A DNA stretch of 64,000 nucleotides from NCBI GenBank assembly GCA_017428945.1, contig JAFRPW010000036.1, forward strand, positions 219,785 through 283,784, given 5' to 3'. Position 1 is the stretch's first letter. Each line of letters opens with the position of its first letter. Under the pieces are notes generated by a model. That model searched no databases. It was not told the DNA's origin and saw only the letters and a list, made by a program, of their open reading frames with translations. The stretch comes from Bacteroidales bacterium (GTDB lineage: Bacteria; Bacteroidota; Bacteroidia; Bacteroidales; UBA932). Below are positions 54,424-62,934 of the stretch, one piece after another. A program made the position numbers and the translations under genes.

Positions 54424-54763
54424 TATCATTTTTGGCAAAAATCAAAATATTTGCCGAAATATATCATTCTTAAAGAAAACGGAAGACGAATTGTAATGTC
54501 GGATAATTATTTAGCATTTGCTATTTATTCGGTCACCAGAAACCTGAGAAATTTCTAAAGCGAAAACCGAATAAGTCAGTCACACCCCCAGACTGTATAA
54601 ACCACTGTGGAAGGTACTTTAAGAGCCACTATTCTTCCTTTTGAGGTGCATCTTTTTGACTGGGAAATTACACCAAGGGTGGTGGTGGATTGAAGGTCAT
54701 CTCTGACCCTTGGATGTACCACTGGTGCATTTTTGGTGCAACTTTTTGGAGCTTAAAAATAAG
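54424..54763. other. Chromosomal flank left of the mobile element
   Basis: No gene is supported. An inverted repeat CCAAGGGT/ACCCTTGG lies near 54683-54714. Short TGGTGCA repeats follow. These may be remains of an earlier insertion at the same tRNA locus. Confidence 0.3.
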
Positions 54764-54799
54764 AAAAACCCTCTCTGAATGGTGTCAGAAAGGGTTTTT
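54764..54799 (-). terminator. Original tRNA operon terminator, displaced by the integrated element
   Basis: AAAAACCCTCTCTGA and TCAGAAAGGGTTTTT form a 14-bp stem; read on the minus strand it ends in a T-run. It lies just outside attL, where the tRNA-Ala operon would have ended before insertion. A very similar hairpin lies at 63735-63770 inside the element. Confidence 0.65.
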
Positions 54800-54811
54800 G
54801 GTTTTTAATGG

Positions 54812-54832
54812 GTGGAGGTAGTCGGATTCGAA
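54812..54832. other. attL: 21-bp duplicate of the tRNA-Ala 3' end
   Basis: The sequence begins GTGGAGGTAGTCGGATTCGA and is identical over 21 bases to 63771-63791. Beyond this the tRNA match is lost, so this copy cannot encode a tRNA. Confidence 0.9.
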
Positions 54833-54883
54833 TCAAAAATCCAAACCCATCCAGAAACCCTTGTTTTAATGATTTCTATTGCG

Positions 54884-54891
54884 TATTTTTG
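54884..54891 (+). promoter_or_regulatory. -7 promoter box of the integrase gene
   Basis: TATTTTTG is followed directly by a stem-loop GACGGAG-ttattta-G-CTCCGTC at 54894-54915, near the expected transcript start. The hairpin may shield the ribosome site or bind a regulator. Confidence 0.5.
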
Positions 54892-54917
54892 CAGACGGAG
54901 TTATTTAGCTCCGTCTA

Positions 54918-54939
54918 TTTTTGGGATATTTTTGGGATA
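54918..54939 (+). repeat. Tandem TTTTTGGGATA repeat, candidate integrase arm sites (left)
   Basis: TTTTTGGGATA occurs at 54918-54928 and again at 54929-54939, the second followed by CGATT. The same TTTTTGGGATACGATT lies at 63703-63718 near the right end, with TTTGGGATA at 63717-63725. Shared direct repeats near both ends fit arm-type binding sites of tyrosine integrases. Confidence 0.65.
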
Positions 54940-54967
54940 CGATTGATAGTTCAGGAGGAACCGAAAA

Positions 54968-56329
54968 ATGAAAATAAAGCGCAATGCGGCATTCAAGCTT
55001 TTTACCTATGGTAAAAACAAAGACAAGTACCAGATCCGCCTTAGAGTGACGTTCAACAGCCAGCGGATAGACCTTGGTACAAACTGCCAGATTAACTTCC
55101 TGGGCGCCTGGGACAGTGAAAATGAGCTGGTACGTCCGGGCTACAAAGGCCCGAAGGGAGAAACGGCCACCACCATTAACGACGAACTGCGCAAATGCAA
55201 GGACACCATCGACATGGTGTTCCAGTACTATGAAGTAAATGATAAGATACCCACTCCGTCGGAGGTGCAGGCTGCTTTCAAAGAACGGATGGCGGGGATT
55301 CTTCCCAAACGTCCTGAACCAGAGCCCAAGAAAAAGGAAAAAAGGCCCAAAGAACCGGACCTGTTCACCGTTTTCGATGAGTTCACCCGCAAATGCGGAG
55401 AGAAAAACGCCTGGACGGAAGCAACATTCGATAAAATGGCCGCCATAAGGGCCGACCTTATGAACTTCTGCCCCAAGGCCAAACTCTCCGGACTGGACGA
55501 AGACATGCTCACCGGCTTTGTCGGCTACTTGCGTGACAGCAAGGTTATCTATCCCGCGCGCGCGAAAAAGGATAAGGAAGAAGAGAAGAAGCCCGTGCGT
55601 ATTGGCCTTAATAACACCACCATCCGGAAAAAGCTGGAATACCTCACCTGGTTCCTGCGCTGGGCTAGGGACAACGGCTATGCAGTGAATCCGGCATTCA
55701 AGACCTTCAAACCCACCCTGAAGCAGACGCAAAACAAAGTCATATACCTTACAAAAGAGGAGCTGGTAAAAATCCGAGACCTGGACCTCAGTGGAACGCC
55801 TCGCCTTGAGCCCATCCGCGATATTTTCCTCTTCTGCTGCCTTACCAGTCTTCGCCACTCCGATGCCGACAACCTCCGCAAAACCGATGTCAAAGGTGAA
55901 CACATAGAAGTGACCACTATCAAAACGGGAGACAGCGTATCCATCAAACTGAACAAAACTACCCAGGCCATTCTGGAAAAATATAAGGATATCCCCTTCC
56001 CCGGCAACCGGGCCCTCCCCAGTTTCACCAACCAGGCCATGAACCGCAGCATCAAAGACCTGTGCCAGCTTGCCGGAATTGATGAGTCCATTCGTATCAC
56101 CACTTTCAAAGGTAACGTCCGCAAAGATGAAATTCACCCCAAATGGGAGTTGGTGGGCACCCATACCGGCCGTCGCACCTTCATCGTGCATGCACTATCA
56201 ATGAATATCCCCCCCAGCGTCGTAATGCAATGGACCGGGCACAGCGATTACAAGGCCATGAAGCCGTACATCGACATCGTAGATGCCGCAAAAGATGAAG
56301 CCATGGCCAAATTCGATGATTTGTTATAG
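54968..56329 (+). CDS. Tyrosine recombinase / integrase
   Basis: The product has 453 residues. A phage_int_SAM-like N-terminal core-binding region (about 100-215) includes FDEFTRKCGEKNAWTEATFD. Catalytic residues: Arg in CLTSLRHSDADNLRK, the H-x-x-R box in GTHTGRRTFIVHAL, His in WTGHSDYKAM and Tyr in MKPYIDIV. It catalyses integration and excision at the tRNA-Ala att site. A strong SD-like CAGGAGGAACC lies before the ATG. Large antisense ORFs over it are shadows. Confidence 0.93.
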   Translation: MKIKRNAAFKLFTYGKNKDKYQIRLRVTFNSQRIDLGTNCQINFLGAWDSENELVRPGYKGPKGETATTINDELRKCKDTIDMVFQYYEVNDKIPTPSEVQAAFKERMAGILPKRPEPEPKKKEKRPKEPDLFTVFDEFTRKCGEKNAWTEATFDKMAAIRADLMNFCPKAKLSGLDEDMLTGFVGYLRDSKVIYPARAKKDKEEEKKPVRIGLNNTTIRKKLEYLTWFLRWARDNGYAVNPAFKTFKPTLKQTQNKVIYLTKEELVKIRDLDLSGTPRLEPIRDIFLFCCLTSLRHSDADNLRKTDVKGEHIEVTTIKTGDSVSIKLNKTTQAILEKYKDIPFPGNRALPSFTNQAMNRSIKDLCQLAGIDESIRITTFKGNVRKDEIHPKWELVGTHTGRRTFIVHALSMNIPPSVVMQWTGHSDYKAMKPYIDIVDAAKDEAMAKFDDLL

Positions 56330-56371
56330 GAATTGAGGAAGAATGATTAACTTCGCAAAAATGATTGTATT

Positions 56372-57889
56372 ATGGCGCTGCCGATAAGCATAGAACGACT
56401 TCTGGACGGCCATACCGTTGAAGGACACCGGATTGAGTTTAAGCAAGGATGGAATCCTGCTCCCATCTACAGGACCATTTGTGCTTTCGCCAACGATATC
56501 GCCAATGAAGGCGGCGGATATATTGTAGTTGGCGTGGAAGAAAAGAATGGGCTTCCCGTTCGGCCCGTAATGGGGATACCAATTGAGGAGATTGAGCCCA
56601 TCGGTAAGGAGATGGTGACCTTTGACAACCTGATTAATCCCGTTTACCATCCCAAAACCAGCGTGGAGGATATAGACGGTAAGAAAGTCTTTGTCATCTG
56701 GTGCCCTGCCGGCCAGGATCGTCCCTATGAAGTGCCAGACGATGTAAATACTAAGGAGAAAAAGTACAATTACCGGGTACGTTATAACTCTTCATCCATC
56801 GTTCCCAAAGGAGAAATGTTCCGGGAGCTAATGGATCTTGCGAACAATGTCCCTTATGACGACAGGGCCAACACAACGGCCGGCATTGCAGATGTCTCCC
56901 AAACACTGGTGAGAGATTTCCTGGTCAAGACTGGGAGCAAGCTCGCCGGGCAGATTGAAACAGAGCCTTTCAGCGATATCCTTGAAGCAATGGCTCTCTT
57001 GGCAGGTCCACGCGAGGCCGTTTATCCCAAGAATATCGCTTTAATGATGTTCAATGACCATCCGGAGAAGTTCTTCCCCTACCTGCAGGTGGACATTACC
57101 ATCTTCCCAAAAGGTAAGCAGCAGGATCCCGATAACTTCATCGAAGTGCCATCCATCAAGGGGCCCATTGACAGCATCTATCATAAGACGATGGCTTATC
57201 TTGAGACCAATGTCATCAAGCAGAATGTCCAGAAACGGGATTACAAGACAGACCCGGACAAGGCTTACAATTACCCTCTCCACGCACTTGAGGAACTAGT
57301 AGGGAACGCTCTCTACCATTATAATTATCGCCAGAGGGAGCCTATTACCATCGAGATTGAGCCCAATGCCATATATATCAGCAATCCTGGCGGTCCGGAC
57401 AGGTCTCTGAAACCGGATGATTTTACCAAAGGCATCGTTCGTCCCCGCCAGTATCGTAACCGTAGGATTGGTGATTTCTTTAAGGAGCTGGATATCACCG
57501 AAGGAAAGTCCACCGGCATTCCCACCATTACGGCAGCTATGCAGAAGAATGGCTCCCCGGCCGTGAAGTACGAATTTGACGATTCCTACTCCTGGTTCAT
57601 GGCCACGGTCCCGGTACATCCAGTGTTCTTAAATGACACTGTAAATGATACATTAAATGATACTTTAAACGACACATTAAAAGTTATCCAACTATCAGTA
57701 CGTCAAAAAGATATCGTTTTCTTGATAGAAAAGAATGATAGAATAACGATAGATGAAATAAAGTCTCATTTTAAAGTATCACGTCCTACTATCAATCGCG
57801 ATATTCTCATGCTTAAGAAGGCCGGCATATTGCAAAGAGCCCAAAGCAAAAAGACGGGCTATTGGCTTATACTGAAAAAGATCAAATAA
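56372..57889 (+). CDS. AlbA_2/Schlafen-like putative ATP-binding DNA-binding protein with C-terminal helix-turn-helix
   Basis: The product has 505 residues. The N-terminal AlbA_2-type domain has TVEGHRIEFKQGWNPAPIYR, FANDIANEGGGYIVVGVEEK. A GHKL-like ATPase region has LEELVGNALYHYNYRQREPI and NPGGPDRS. A run of four NDT[VL] repeats (encoded at 57632-57679) precedes a final winged helix (ITIDEIKSHFKVSRPTINRD). Proteins of this layout are often called RecG-like or Schlafen-type regulators and occur in mobile elements and defence loci; role unproven. Confidence 0.82.
   Translation: MALPISIERLLDGHTVEGHRIEFKQGWNPAPIYRTICAFANDIANEGGGYIVVGVEEKNGLPVRPVMGIPIEEIEPIGKEMVTFDNLINPVYHPKTSVEDIDGKKVFVIWCPAGQDRPYEVPDDVNTKEKKYNYRVRYNSSSIVPKGEMFRELMDLANNVPYDDRANTTAGIADVSQTLVRDFLVKTGSKLAGQIETEPFSDILEAMALLAGPREAVYPKNIALMMFNDHPEKFFPYLQVDITIFPKGKQQDPDNFIEVPSIKGPIDSIYHKTMAYLETNVIKQNVQKRDYKTDPDKAYNYPLHALEELVGNALYHYNYRQREPITIEIEPNAIYISNPGGPDRSLKPDDFTKGIVRPRQYRNRRIGDFFKELDITEGKSTGIPTITAAMQKNGSPAVKYEFDDSYSWFMATVPVHPVFLNDTVNDTLNDTLNDTLKVIQLSVRQKDIVFLIEKNDRITIDEIKSHFKVSRPTINRDILMLKKAGILQRAQSKKTGYWLILKKIK
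57632..57679 (+). repeat. 12-bp tandem repeat encoding NDT[VL]
   Basis: Four consecutive 12-base units encode NDTV NDTL NDTL NDTL. They form a short linker between the ATPase-like region and the C-terminal winged helix. Copy number of such units commonly varies by slippage. Confidence 0.8.
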
Positions 57890-57894
57890 GCGAG

Positions 57895-58536
57895 ATGGCT
57901 ATGTCACCCCTCAAACAGACCCGCAAAAACTATAAGGACCTCTTCCGGCGGTCAGACGCCCGTTGGAAGAAGTTGTTGTTCCCATACCCCATCGAACCGG
58001 AAGCACAAACCGCCGATGAGGTTAAGTGGCGCAGGACGTATAACCGGGTGGTATGGGGGATCCTCGGTCTTATATGGCTCACTTCGGAAGTCGTCGTGTT
58101 TCCGCACATCGGGAAAATGCTATTGGTTATTGCACTGACATTGATTCTTCTTGTCACTTTGTCTTCTCTTTTGCAGAACTTCCAGGTAAAAAAGAGCCCC
58201 GCAGGAAGGAAATCGCCTGCACCTATCGCATCATTTGCCGATTGTTTCACGGATAAGGTTTTTCTTGATAAGGTAGATGACTTCATCGTCAATACACACG
58301 ACGAGAAACAACCCATGGATTCGCCGGAAGGACAGGAACTCCTGAACTTCATTCTCAAGCATGGTCAGTATCTTCGTCCCCGTCTCTCCTTTCATCGCCT
58401 GTCCGCTCTTCTGATAAAGGATTATTATCCCAAAGGAGTCTTATCTTTCAACACTCCCGACGCCCTAAGACTGGCTAAACCCAATCAGGCCGACAAACAG
58501 AGAGTAGAGTGGTTTTTTGAAGACACTTCGAAATGA
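57895..58536 (+). CDS. Membrane protein of unknown function
   Basis: The product has about 213 residues. The start at 57895 (MAMSPLKQTRKNYKDLFRRS) lies 5 bases after the upstream stop; a start at 57862 would overlap. Two adjacent hydrophobic helices (VVWGILGLIWLTSEVVVF and IGKMLLVIALTLILLVTLSS) divide a basic N-terminus from a soluble C-terminal domain (FADCFTDKVFLDKVDDFIVN). It is probably co-transcribed with the AlbA_2 gene. No family recognised. Confidence 0.6.
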   Translation: MAMSPLKQTRKNYKDLFRRSDARWKKLLFPYPIEPEAQTADEVKWRRTYNRVVWGILGLIWLTSEVVVFPHIGKMLLVIALTLILLVTLSSLLQNFQVKKSPAGRKSPAPIASFADCFTDKVFLDKVDDFIVNTHDEKQPMDSPEGQELLNFILKHGQYLRPRLSFHRLSALLIKDYYPKGVLSFNTPDALRLAKPNQADKQRVEWFFEDTSK

Positions 58537-58581
58537 TTTCTAAATAATAACTACGCGATTTGTTAGAAACCAAATAGAACT

Positions 58582-58606
58582 TAACTAATTGTATATCAAA
58601 TAGTTA
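58582..58606 (+). other. Inverted repeat upstream of the DUF3853 promoter
   Basis: TAACTA and TAGTTA are separated by AT-rich sequence, 27 bases before a TATATTTG box at 58633-58640. It may be an operator for the DUF3853/mob operon. Confidence 0.35.
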
Positions 58607-58632
58607 GGTTTTGTTTTGGCGAAATATTTGTA

Positions 58633-58640
58633 TATATTTG
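58633..58640 (+). promoter_or_regulatory. -7 promoter box of the DUF3853/mob operon
   Basis: TATATTTG followed by C matches the consensus well; the gene start is about 70 bases downstream. Confidence 0.5.
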
Positions 58641-58712
58641 CAGCCGGATGGAGCCACTGCCCCGCAGACTCTGTCCGGCTATAATTGTATAACTATTAAA
58701 ACTTTTACGATC

Positions 58713-59045
58713 ATGGATAGACATGACAATGAAAGTCTCCTCGGCAAGTATGTGTTACATATGACGGGAGAGGAGCTCGTGGCCATCTTCAGGATGGCGG
58801 CGACAGAAGAGAAAGATGTGACCGGCACTTCGGTGGAAACTGTGAAGTACGTCTATGGGGTTCAGGACCTGGCGGCGTACATCGGTTGTTGTGCCAGTAC
58901 CATCTATGATCTTAAGAGGCAAGGCGTGCTTAAGCCAGCCATCGTTTCCAAAGTGGGCAAGAAGATTGTCTTCAACGCCCCACTGGCAAGGCAGTTGGCC
59001 GATGAGTACCAGAGGCAGCGTAGGCAAGAAGGAGGTGAGCAATGA
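58713..59045 (+). CDS. DUF3853 family / excisionase-like helix-turn-helix protein
   Basis: The product has 110 residues. The start at 58713 gives MDRHDNESLLGKYVLHMTGE. The C-terminal half is a MerR/excisionase-type helix-turn-helix: KYVYGVQDLAAYIGCCASTI, then YDLKRQGVLKPAIVSKVGKK. This is the DUF3853 pattern seen before mob genes in Bacteroidales elements, and it probably controls excision or transfer. Confidence 0.8.
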   Translation: MDRHDNESLLGKYVLHMTGEELVAIFRMAATEEKDVTGTSVETVKYVYGVQDLAAYIGCCASTIYDLKRQGVLKPAIVSKVGKKIVFNAPLARQLADEYQRQRRQEGGEQ

Positions 59046-59079
59046 GGACCGTCGGGCAAAAGAATCACCCTCACTGCAA

Positions 59080-59148
59080 AGTGGTAGCGAGTTTGTGTTT
59101 TGCGATGCGCAAAACTAACTCGCCTGCCACTCGCAAGCTCGCGGCAGG
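59080..59148 (+). other. Candidate origin of transfer (oriT)
   Basis: A long imperfect inverted repeat has arms 59080-59103 (AGTGG...GCGAGTTTGTGTTTTGC) and 59107-59131 (GCGCAAAACTAACTCGC...CCACT). A second hairpin CCTGCC/GGCAGG lies at 59123-59148. It fills the only sizable gap of the mob region, directly before mobC, where oriT lies in related mobilizable elements. No nic site can be fixed from sequence alone. Confidence 0.6.
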
Positions 59149-59174
59149 GTTTTACGGTGAAAAAGAAAAACGTC

Positions 59175-59567
59175 ATGGACGCGAAGGTCGGGAATAAGGG
59201 AGGCCGGCCGCCCAAGGCCGCCTTCAAGAAACGGGGCTGTCCCGTGACACTCCGCTTCACGGAAGCAGAATACTCCATCGTAAAGGCTAAAGCCGCCGAA
59301 GTGGGGCTGAAGCTGGTGGACTACCTGCGGGAATCTTCCCTGCACGCCCTTGTCCGGACGGCGGTAACTCCTCAGGATATCGCCGCAATCAAAGTGCTTT
59401 CCACGGAGATCCGGAACATCGGCATCAATCTCAACACCCTGGCCAAGAAAGCAAATGCCGGAATGGCCCGGGACTATGGAAAGGATATTCAGAAGGTGTT
59501 AGACTCTTTACGGGATATCCTGAACCGTTTCACTCAAAAAATGCTGAACAATGGTTGGAAAAATTAG
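59175..59567 (+). CDS. mobC: Mobilization accessory protein MobC
   Basis: The product has about 130 residues. The start at 59175 gives MDAKVGNKGGRPPKAAFKKR. The ribbon-helix-helix-like part (CPVTLRFTEAEYSIVKAKAA) and the conserved LSTEIRNIGINLNTLAKKAN segment mark MobC relaxosome proteins, which bind oriT and help the relaxase. It overlaps mobA by 17 bases. Confidence 0.88.
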   Translation: MDAKVGNKGGRPPKAAFKKRGCPVTLRFTEAEYSIVKAKAAEVGLKLVDYLRESSLHALVRTAVTPQDIAAIKVLSTEIRNIGINLNTLAKKANAGMARDYGKDIQKVLDSLRDILNRFTQKMLNNGWKN

Positions 59568-60714
59568 CGTAGGCGCCGGATTCGGCGGAACCATGCAATA
59601 TATTATGGACGGAGACGGCCGAAACCATAAGCAAGTACGTGTCCTGGATCACGAAGGCGTAAATGTAAGGACAGGAGACAAAGGACAGCCGGAGCCAATC
59701 ATCGGTGAAGTTGCCCGGAGCTTCCGGCTGCAGGCTATGATGAATCCGGACGTAGAGAAGCCCGTCATACACGTTACTCTCTCATGGTCACCGGAAGATG
59801 CTCCCAGGCTGACGGACGCCGAAATGATATCGGCCGCTAAAGACTACCTTCAACGGATGGGCTGGGATAACACCCAGTACTTTATGGCCCGGCATCTGGA
59901 GAAGGACAATCCCCACATGCACATTGTCCTGAACAAAGTGGACAATGACGGCAAACGCCTCAATGACAGCTTCTATAAGCTGAACAATAAGAATGTTTGC
60001 CGCGCCATTACGGAGGAGCGTAATTATACACTGGGTCGCCCCAAAATGGTAAGCACCGCCAAAGACATCAGCGACCCCAGGGAAGATCTTCGTTACCGGA
60101 TAGCCCAGGAAACCACAAAGGCTATTTCGCAGGTAACCGATATCCGACAACTGCCACAGGTTCTTTCAAAAGTGGGAATCACCTGCATTGTCAAAGAAGA
60201 CAGCAAGGGTATTCCCAGGGGCATTAGCTTCACCGGCATAGGAAAGGACGGCCGGGAGTATCACTTCTCCGGCGCACAGGTAGACCGCCACTTGACTGCA
60301 AAAAATATCTGCCACGCCATCAATAATTATGAGAAGGTACCGGAGATGTTAAAGGAAGCCCGGTGGATAGACAGCGTTTATCAAAAAGTCGTAACCCGTT
60401 ACAACATACCTCCAGAAGTCCGTGAGAAATGCCAGGAACTAAACAGAATGCTCCGACAGTGGGACCGAGAAGAGAAACGCCTGGAGAAAGACATCGCTTC
60501 GGCAAAAAAGGATATGATTAAAGATTCCATTCTTGCCATTCTGAACGGTGATACGCTGGGCGTCCTTATTGCCATTCTGCAGAACTCTTTTATCCTGGCC
60601 ATGAAGAACGGTGAAATCCAGTCTCTCCGGGAGAACCGTGAAAGAACGGTCCGTGAAACGCCGCAACAGACACTTGATATTGCCCAAACGCCCTATCGGG
60701 GCCCCAGACTTTAA
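59551..60714 (+). CDS. mobA: MobA/VirD2-like relaxase
   Basis: The product has 387 residues. N-terminal VGKISVGAGFGGTMQYIMDG, then the metal-binding HxHxxxN motif in EKDNPHMHIVLNKVDNDGKR. A probable catalytic Tyr lies in the first ~30 residues (TMQYIMD). It nicks oriT and leads the strand into a helper transfer system. A C-terminal helical region (LNRMLRQWDREEKRLEKDIA) follows. Confidence 0.9.
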   Translation: MVGKISVGAGFGGTMQYIMDGDGRNHKQVRVLDHEGVNVRTGDKGQPEPIIGEVARSFRLQAMMNPDVEKPVIHVTLSWSPEDAPRLTDAEMISAAKDYLQRMGWDNTQYFMARHLEKDNPHMHIVLNKVDNDGKRLNDSFYKLNNKNVCRAITEERNYTLGRPKMVSTAKDISDPREDLRYRIAQETTKAISQVTDIRQLPQVLSKVGITCIVKEDSKGIPRGISFTGIGKDGREYHFSGAQVDRHLTAKNICHAINNYEKVPEMLKEARWIDSVYQKVVTRYNIPPEVREKCQELNRMLRQWDREEKRLEKDIASAKKDMIKDSILAILNGDTLGVLIAILQNSFILAMKNGEIQSLRENRERTVRETPQQTLDIAQTPYRGPRL

Positions 60715-60719
60715 CTGCC

Positions 60720-61358
60720 ATGCATAAGAATATCCTAACTAATACCACGGCCGAAGAGTATGTTGTCACAGTTCTTGGCCCCAAGATTGAGAGTTTCCCG
60801 GAAACCATCCGCGAAGTCATTGCCAAAACGCCCTGCCAACCTCCGGATACTGGGGAAATTGAAAACCGGTTGGCAGAGAGTTGCGCCGATGCCGTCCGTG
60901 AAGCCATATTGTCCGAACCATTGACAATAGAGGTAAACCATACCGTGCAACTGGAAGAGGAGACCAAACGCACCATTCAGAAAAGCGCACAGGAAATCAG
61001 CCAAATTGCCGACGAATTAGGCGTGCCACCGTTCACTGTCTGGCAAAAACGACTACTGAAGATAACGGCCATCGCGACAGGAATACTTACCCTTACAACA
61101 GTCATCTTCTCTCTTATCTACTATAACAGCGCCCCGTTTTGGGGAATGCGCTACCACAAAGCGTGCAACCACCCATCCCAAACCAAAGAAGTGTTTCTGG
61201 ACCGGAAGGATGTCGCTTTCAAGGATGTTGTGGAAATGTTCAATAAAGGAAAGGCCGAAAAGAAAATGATGAAAAGCCGTATCCGAATGGCCGAACAGGC
61301 AGTTATCATAGAGCAAAGGGATAAGAAGGGAGGAAAAAGCCGTGAAACGGGACAATAG
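60720..61358 (+). CDS. Mobilization-region membrane protein, unknown
   Basis: The product has 212 residues. A helical N-terminal part (about 1-110) is followed by one transmembrane helix (ITAIATGILTLTTVIFSLIY, about 118-138) and a basic C-terminal tail (NKGKAEKKMMKSRIRMAEQA). It starts 5 bases after mobA and overlaps the next gene by 17 bases, so it is probably part of the transfer operon. No family recognised. Confidence 0.6.
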   Translation: MHKNILTNTTAEEYVVTVLGPKIESFPETIREVIAKTPCQPPDTGEIENRLAESCADAVREAILSEPLTIEVNHTVQLEEETKRTIQKSAQEISQIADELGVPPFTVWQKRLLKITAIATGILTLTTVIFSLIYYNSAPFWGMRYHKACNHPSQTKEVFLDRKDVAFKDVVEMFNKGKAEKKMMKSRIRMAEQAVIIEQRDKKGGKSRETGQ

Positions 61359-62424
61359 CACAGCCATAGTGAAGGGTTTGTTCTCGGTAAAGACCGCCAA
61401 CCAGTCCATCTCTGACGCATCCCGACGCCCAGACCTGCCGGACCTGTATATGGGGCTCTGGCGGGAAGGTGAGGTGGGCTGCCTATTTGCCGATTCCAAC
61501 CTGGGGAAGTCCATCTATGCCGTCCAGATGGCCGATGCCATCGCACGGGAAAGGCCGGTTCTATATGTGGACTGCGAACTGTCAGAAAAGCAGTTCCAAC
61601 TCCGCTACACAGATGAGGTCTCCGGGGAAACACACGTTTTTCCGGAAGGGCTTTACCGGGCCGAAATCAATCCTGAAACGCTGGATGTACGGGATTATGA
61701 AGAAAGAATCATGCAACATCTGGAAGCATTAGCCCTTGAGCTGGAGTGCACAATCCTTATCATCGACAATCTGGGATATCTGAGCAACTCCAGTGAAAAG
61801 GGCGAAAGCGCCGGCATCTTGATGATGAAACTCATGAACCTGAAGAAACAGCACGGCTGGTCGGTGCTGGTCATTGCCCATACGCCCAAACGGAACCTCT
61901 CCAGCCCCATCACCCAGAACGACCTGGCTGGCAGCAAACGCCTGTTCAACTTCTTTGACAGCGTCTTCGCCATCGGCAAATCGGCCCGGGATGACGGGCT
62001 TCGCTATGTGAAGCAGCTGAAAGCCCGTTCCGGGGAAATCCAATATGGCGGGGACTGCGTCCTGGTGTACGAAATCGGCAAGGTGAACGGCTTCCTGCAA
62101 TTCCTTCCCAAGGGTATGGCCGCCGAGAAGGAACACCTGAGCGAACAGTCCATGAGCGAAAAGGACCTGGAAAAGGAAAGAGTTCTGGATTGTAAAAAGA
62201 AGGGGATGACCATCCGGCAGGCGGCGGACTTCACCGGTCTTAGCAAATCCAAGGTAGGCCGATACTACAAAAACCTGTCCCAAAATGTCCCAGTGTCCCA
62301 GGACATTTCTTTTGGGACAGGCCTTGAACCCGGCTGGATCCTATCTTTTTCACCGCAGGACAGGACGAATATCCTGTCACTTGTGGATGAATTAGAACTC
62401 TCTATATCCTCGGCTTCTGGATAA
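61342..62424 (+). CDS. AAA/RecA-like ATPase (RepA-type) with C-terminal helix-turn-helix
   Basis: The product has 360 residues and starts at GTG 61342 with an AGGGAGGAAAAAGC upstream site. The P-loop-like motif is CLFADSNLGKSIYAVQ, the second acidic motif VLYVDCELSEKQF, and TILIIDNLGYLSNSS the Walker B. This is the AAA_25/RepA-type family found in mobilizable elements and plasmids. A C-terminal helix-turn-helix (MTIRQAADFTGLSKSKVGRY) is present. It may start replication of the excised circle. Confidence 0.85.
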   Translation: MKRDNSTAIVKGLFSVKTANQSISDASRRPDLPDLYMGLWREGEVGCLFADSNLGKSIYAVQMADAIARERPVLYVDCELSEKQFQLRYTDEVSGETHVFPEGLYRAEINPETLDVRDYEERIMQHLEALALELECTILIIDNLGYLSNSSEKGESAGILMMKLMNLKKQHGWSVLVIAHTPKRNLSSPITQNDLAGSKRLFNFFDSVFAIGKSARDDGLRYVKQLKARSGEIQYGGDCVLVYEIGKVNGFLQFLPKGMAAEKEHLSEQSMSEKDLEKERVLDCKKKGMTIRQAADFTGLSKSKVGRYYKNLSQNVPVSQDISFGTGLEPGWILSFSPQDRTNILSLVDELELSISSASG

Positions 62425-62791
62425 CCCTGATAATCAGCGAGATGAAATAGACGATGAGTCCGTAGGAGGTGGAAATCAGTGTCACCTTTAGGCCTCCACA
62501 GATGACAGCAGGACTCACATCTCCAATCATCTGAAGGACACCCAGCATTTGGGAAAGGCCACGCAGGGACCAAAAGATGCCAACGGCCAATGCGCCCAAA
62601 CCGATTTCTTTCACCCATTTGGGGGCTTTCCAGGCCGCAAGGAACAGGCAGATAAGCAGCACGGTTATGGCAATCATTCCGGCAAGGCCGCCCTCTACAA
62701 AAAGATTGGTGATAGGCTCGCTAGCCTTCTCGATAACCTCCGGTTGAGATACACCCAGAGAGTCCACAACGTAATAGATTTCTTCTTTCAT
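62402..62791 (-). CDS. Small membrane protein of unknown function
   Basis: The product has about 129 residues. The start at 62791 gives MKEEIYYVVDSLGVSQPEVI. Three hydrophobic stretches follow (GMIAITVLLICLFLAAW, LGALAVGIFWSLRGLS, GLKVTLISTSYGLIVYFISL), with some MotA/ExbB-like character. It is on the opposite strand to its neighbours and overlaps the ATPase gene 3' end by 23 bases. Confidence 0.6.
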   Translation of the reverse strand: MKEEIYYVVDSLGVSQPEVIEKASEPITNLFVEGGLAGMIAITVLLICLFLAAWKAPKWVKEIGLGALAVGIFWSLRGLSQMLGVLQMIGDVSPAVICGGLKVTLISTSYGLIVYFISLIIRVIQKPRI

Positions 62792-62919
62792 GGCAAAACG
62801 TTTTTGGTTTGATGCAAAGGTACGGCGTTCTGCCACTATTCTCCAAAGTTGAATCCCAACGTTGACTTGTCAAAACCCACAACAGGGCCACACGGCTTGC
62901 ACACACGCGTCTTTTTGCC

Positions 62920-62927
62920 TATTTTTG
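62920..62927 (+). promoter_or_regulatory. -7 promoter box of the LytTR gene
   Basis: TATTTTTG ends 7 bases before the ATG, but here an AGGA lies between box and start (TGGAGGA), so it combines SD-like sequence with a very short leader. Confidence 0.5.
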
Positions 62928-62934
62928 TGGAGGA

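Noticed and set aside
54812-54832. Second tRNA-Ala
   Set aside because: Only the last 21 bases match; no anticodon or D arm follows.
54905-56191. 428-residue minus-strand ORF across the integrase
   Set aside because: Antisense to a complete tyrosine recombinase with all catalytic residues.
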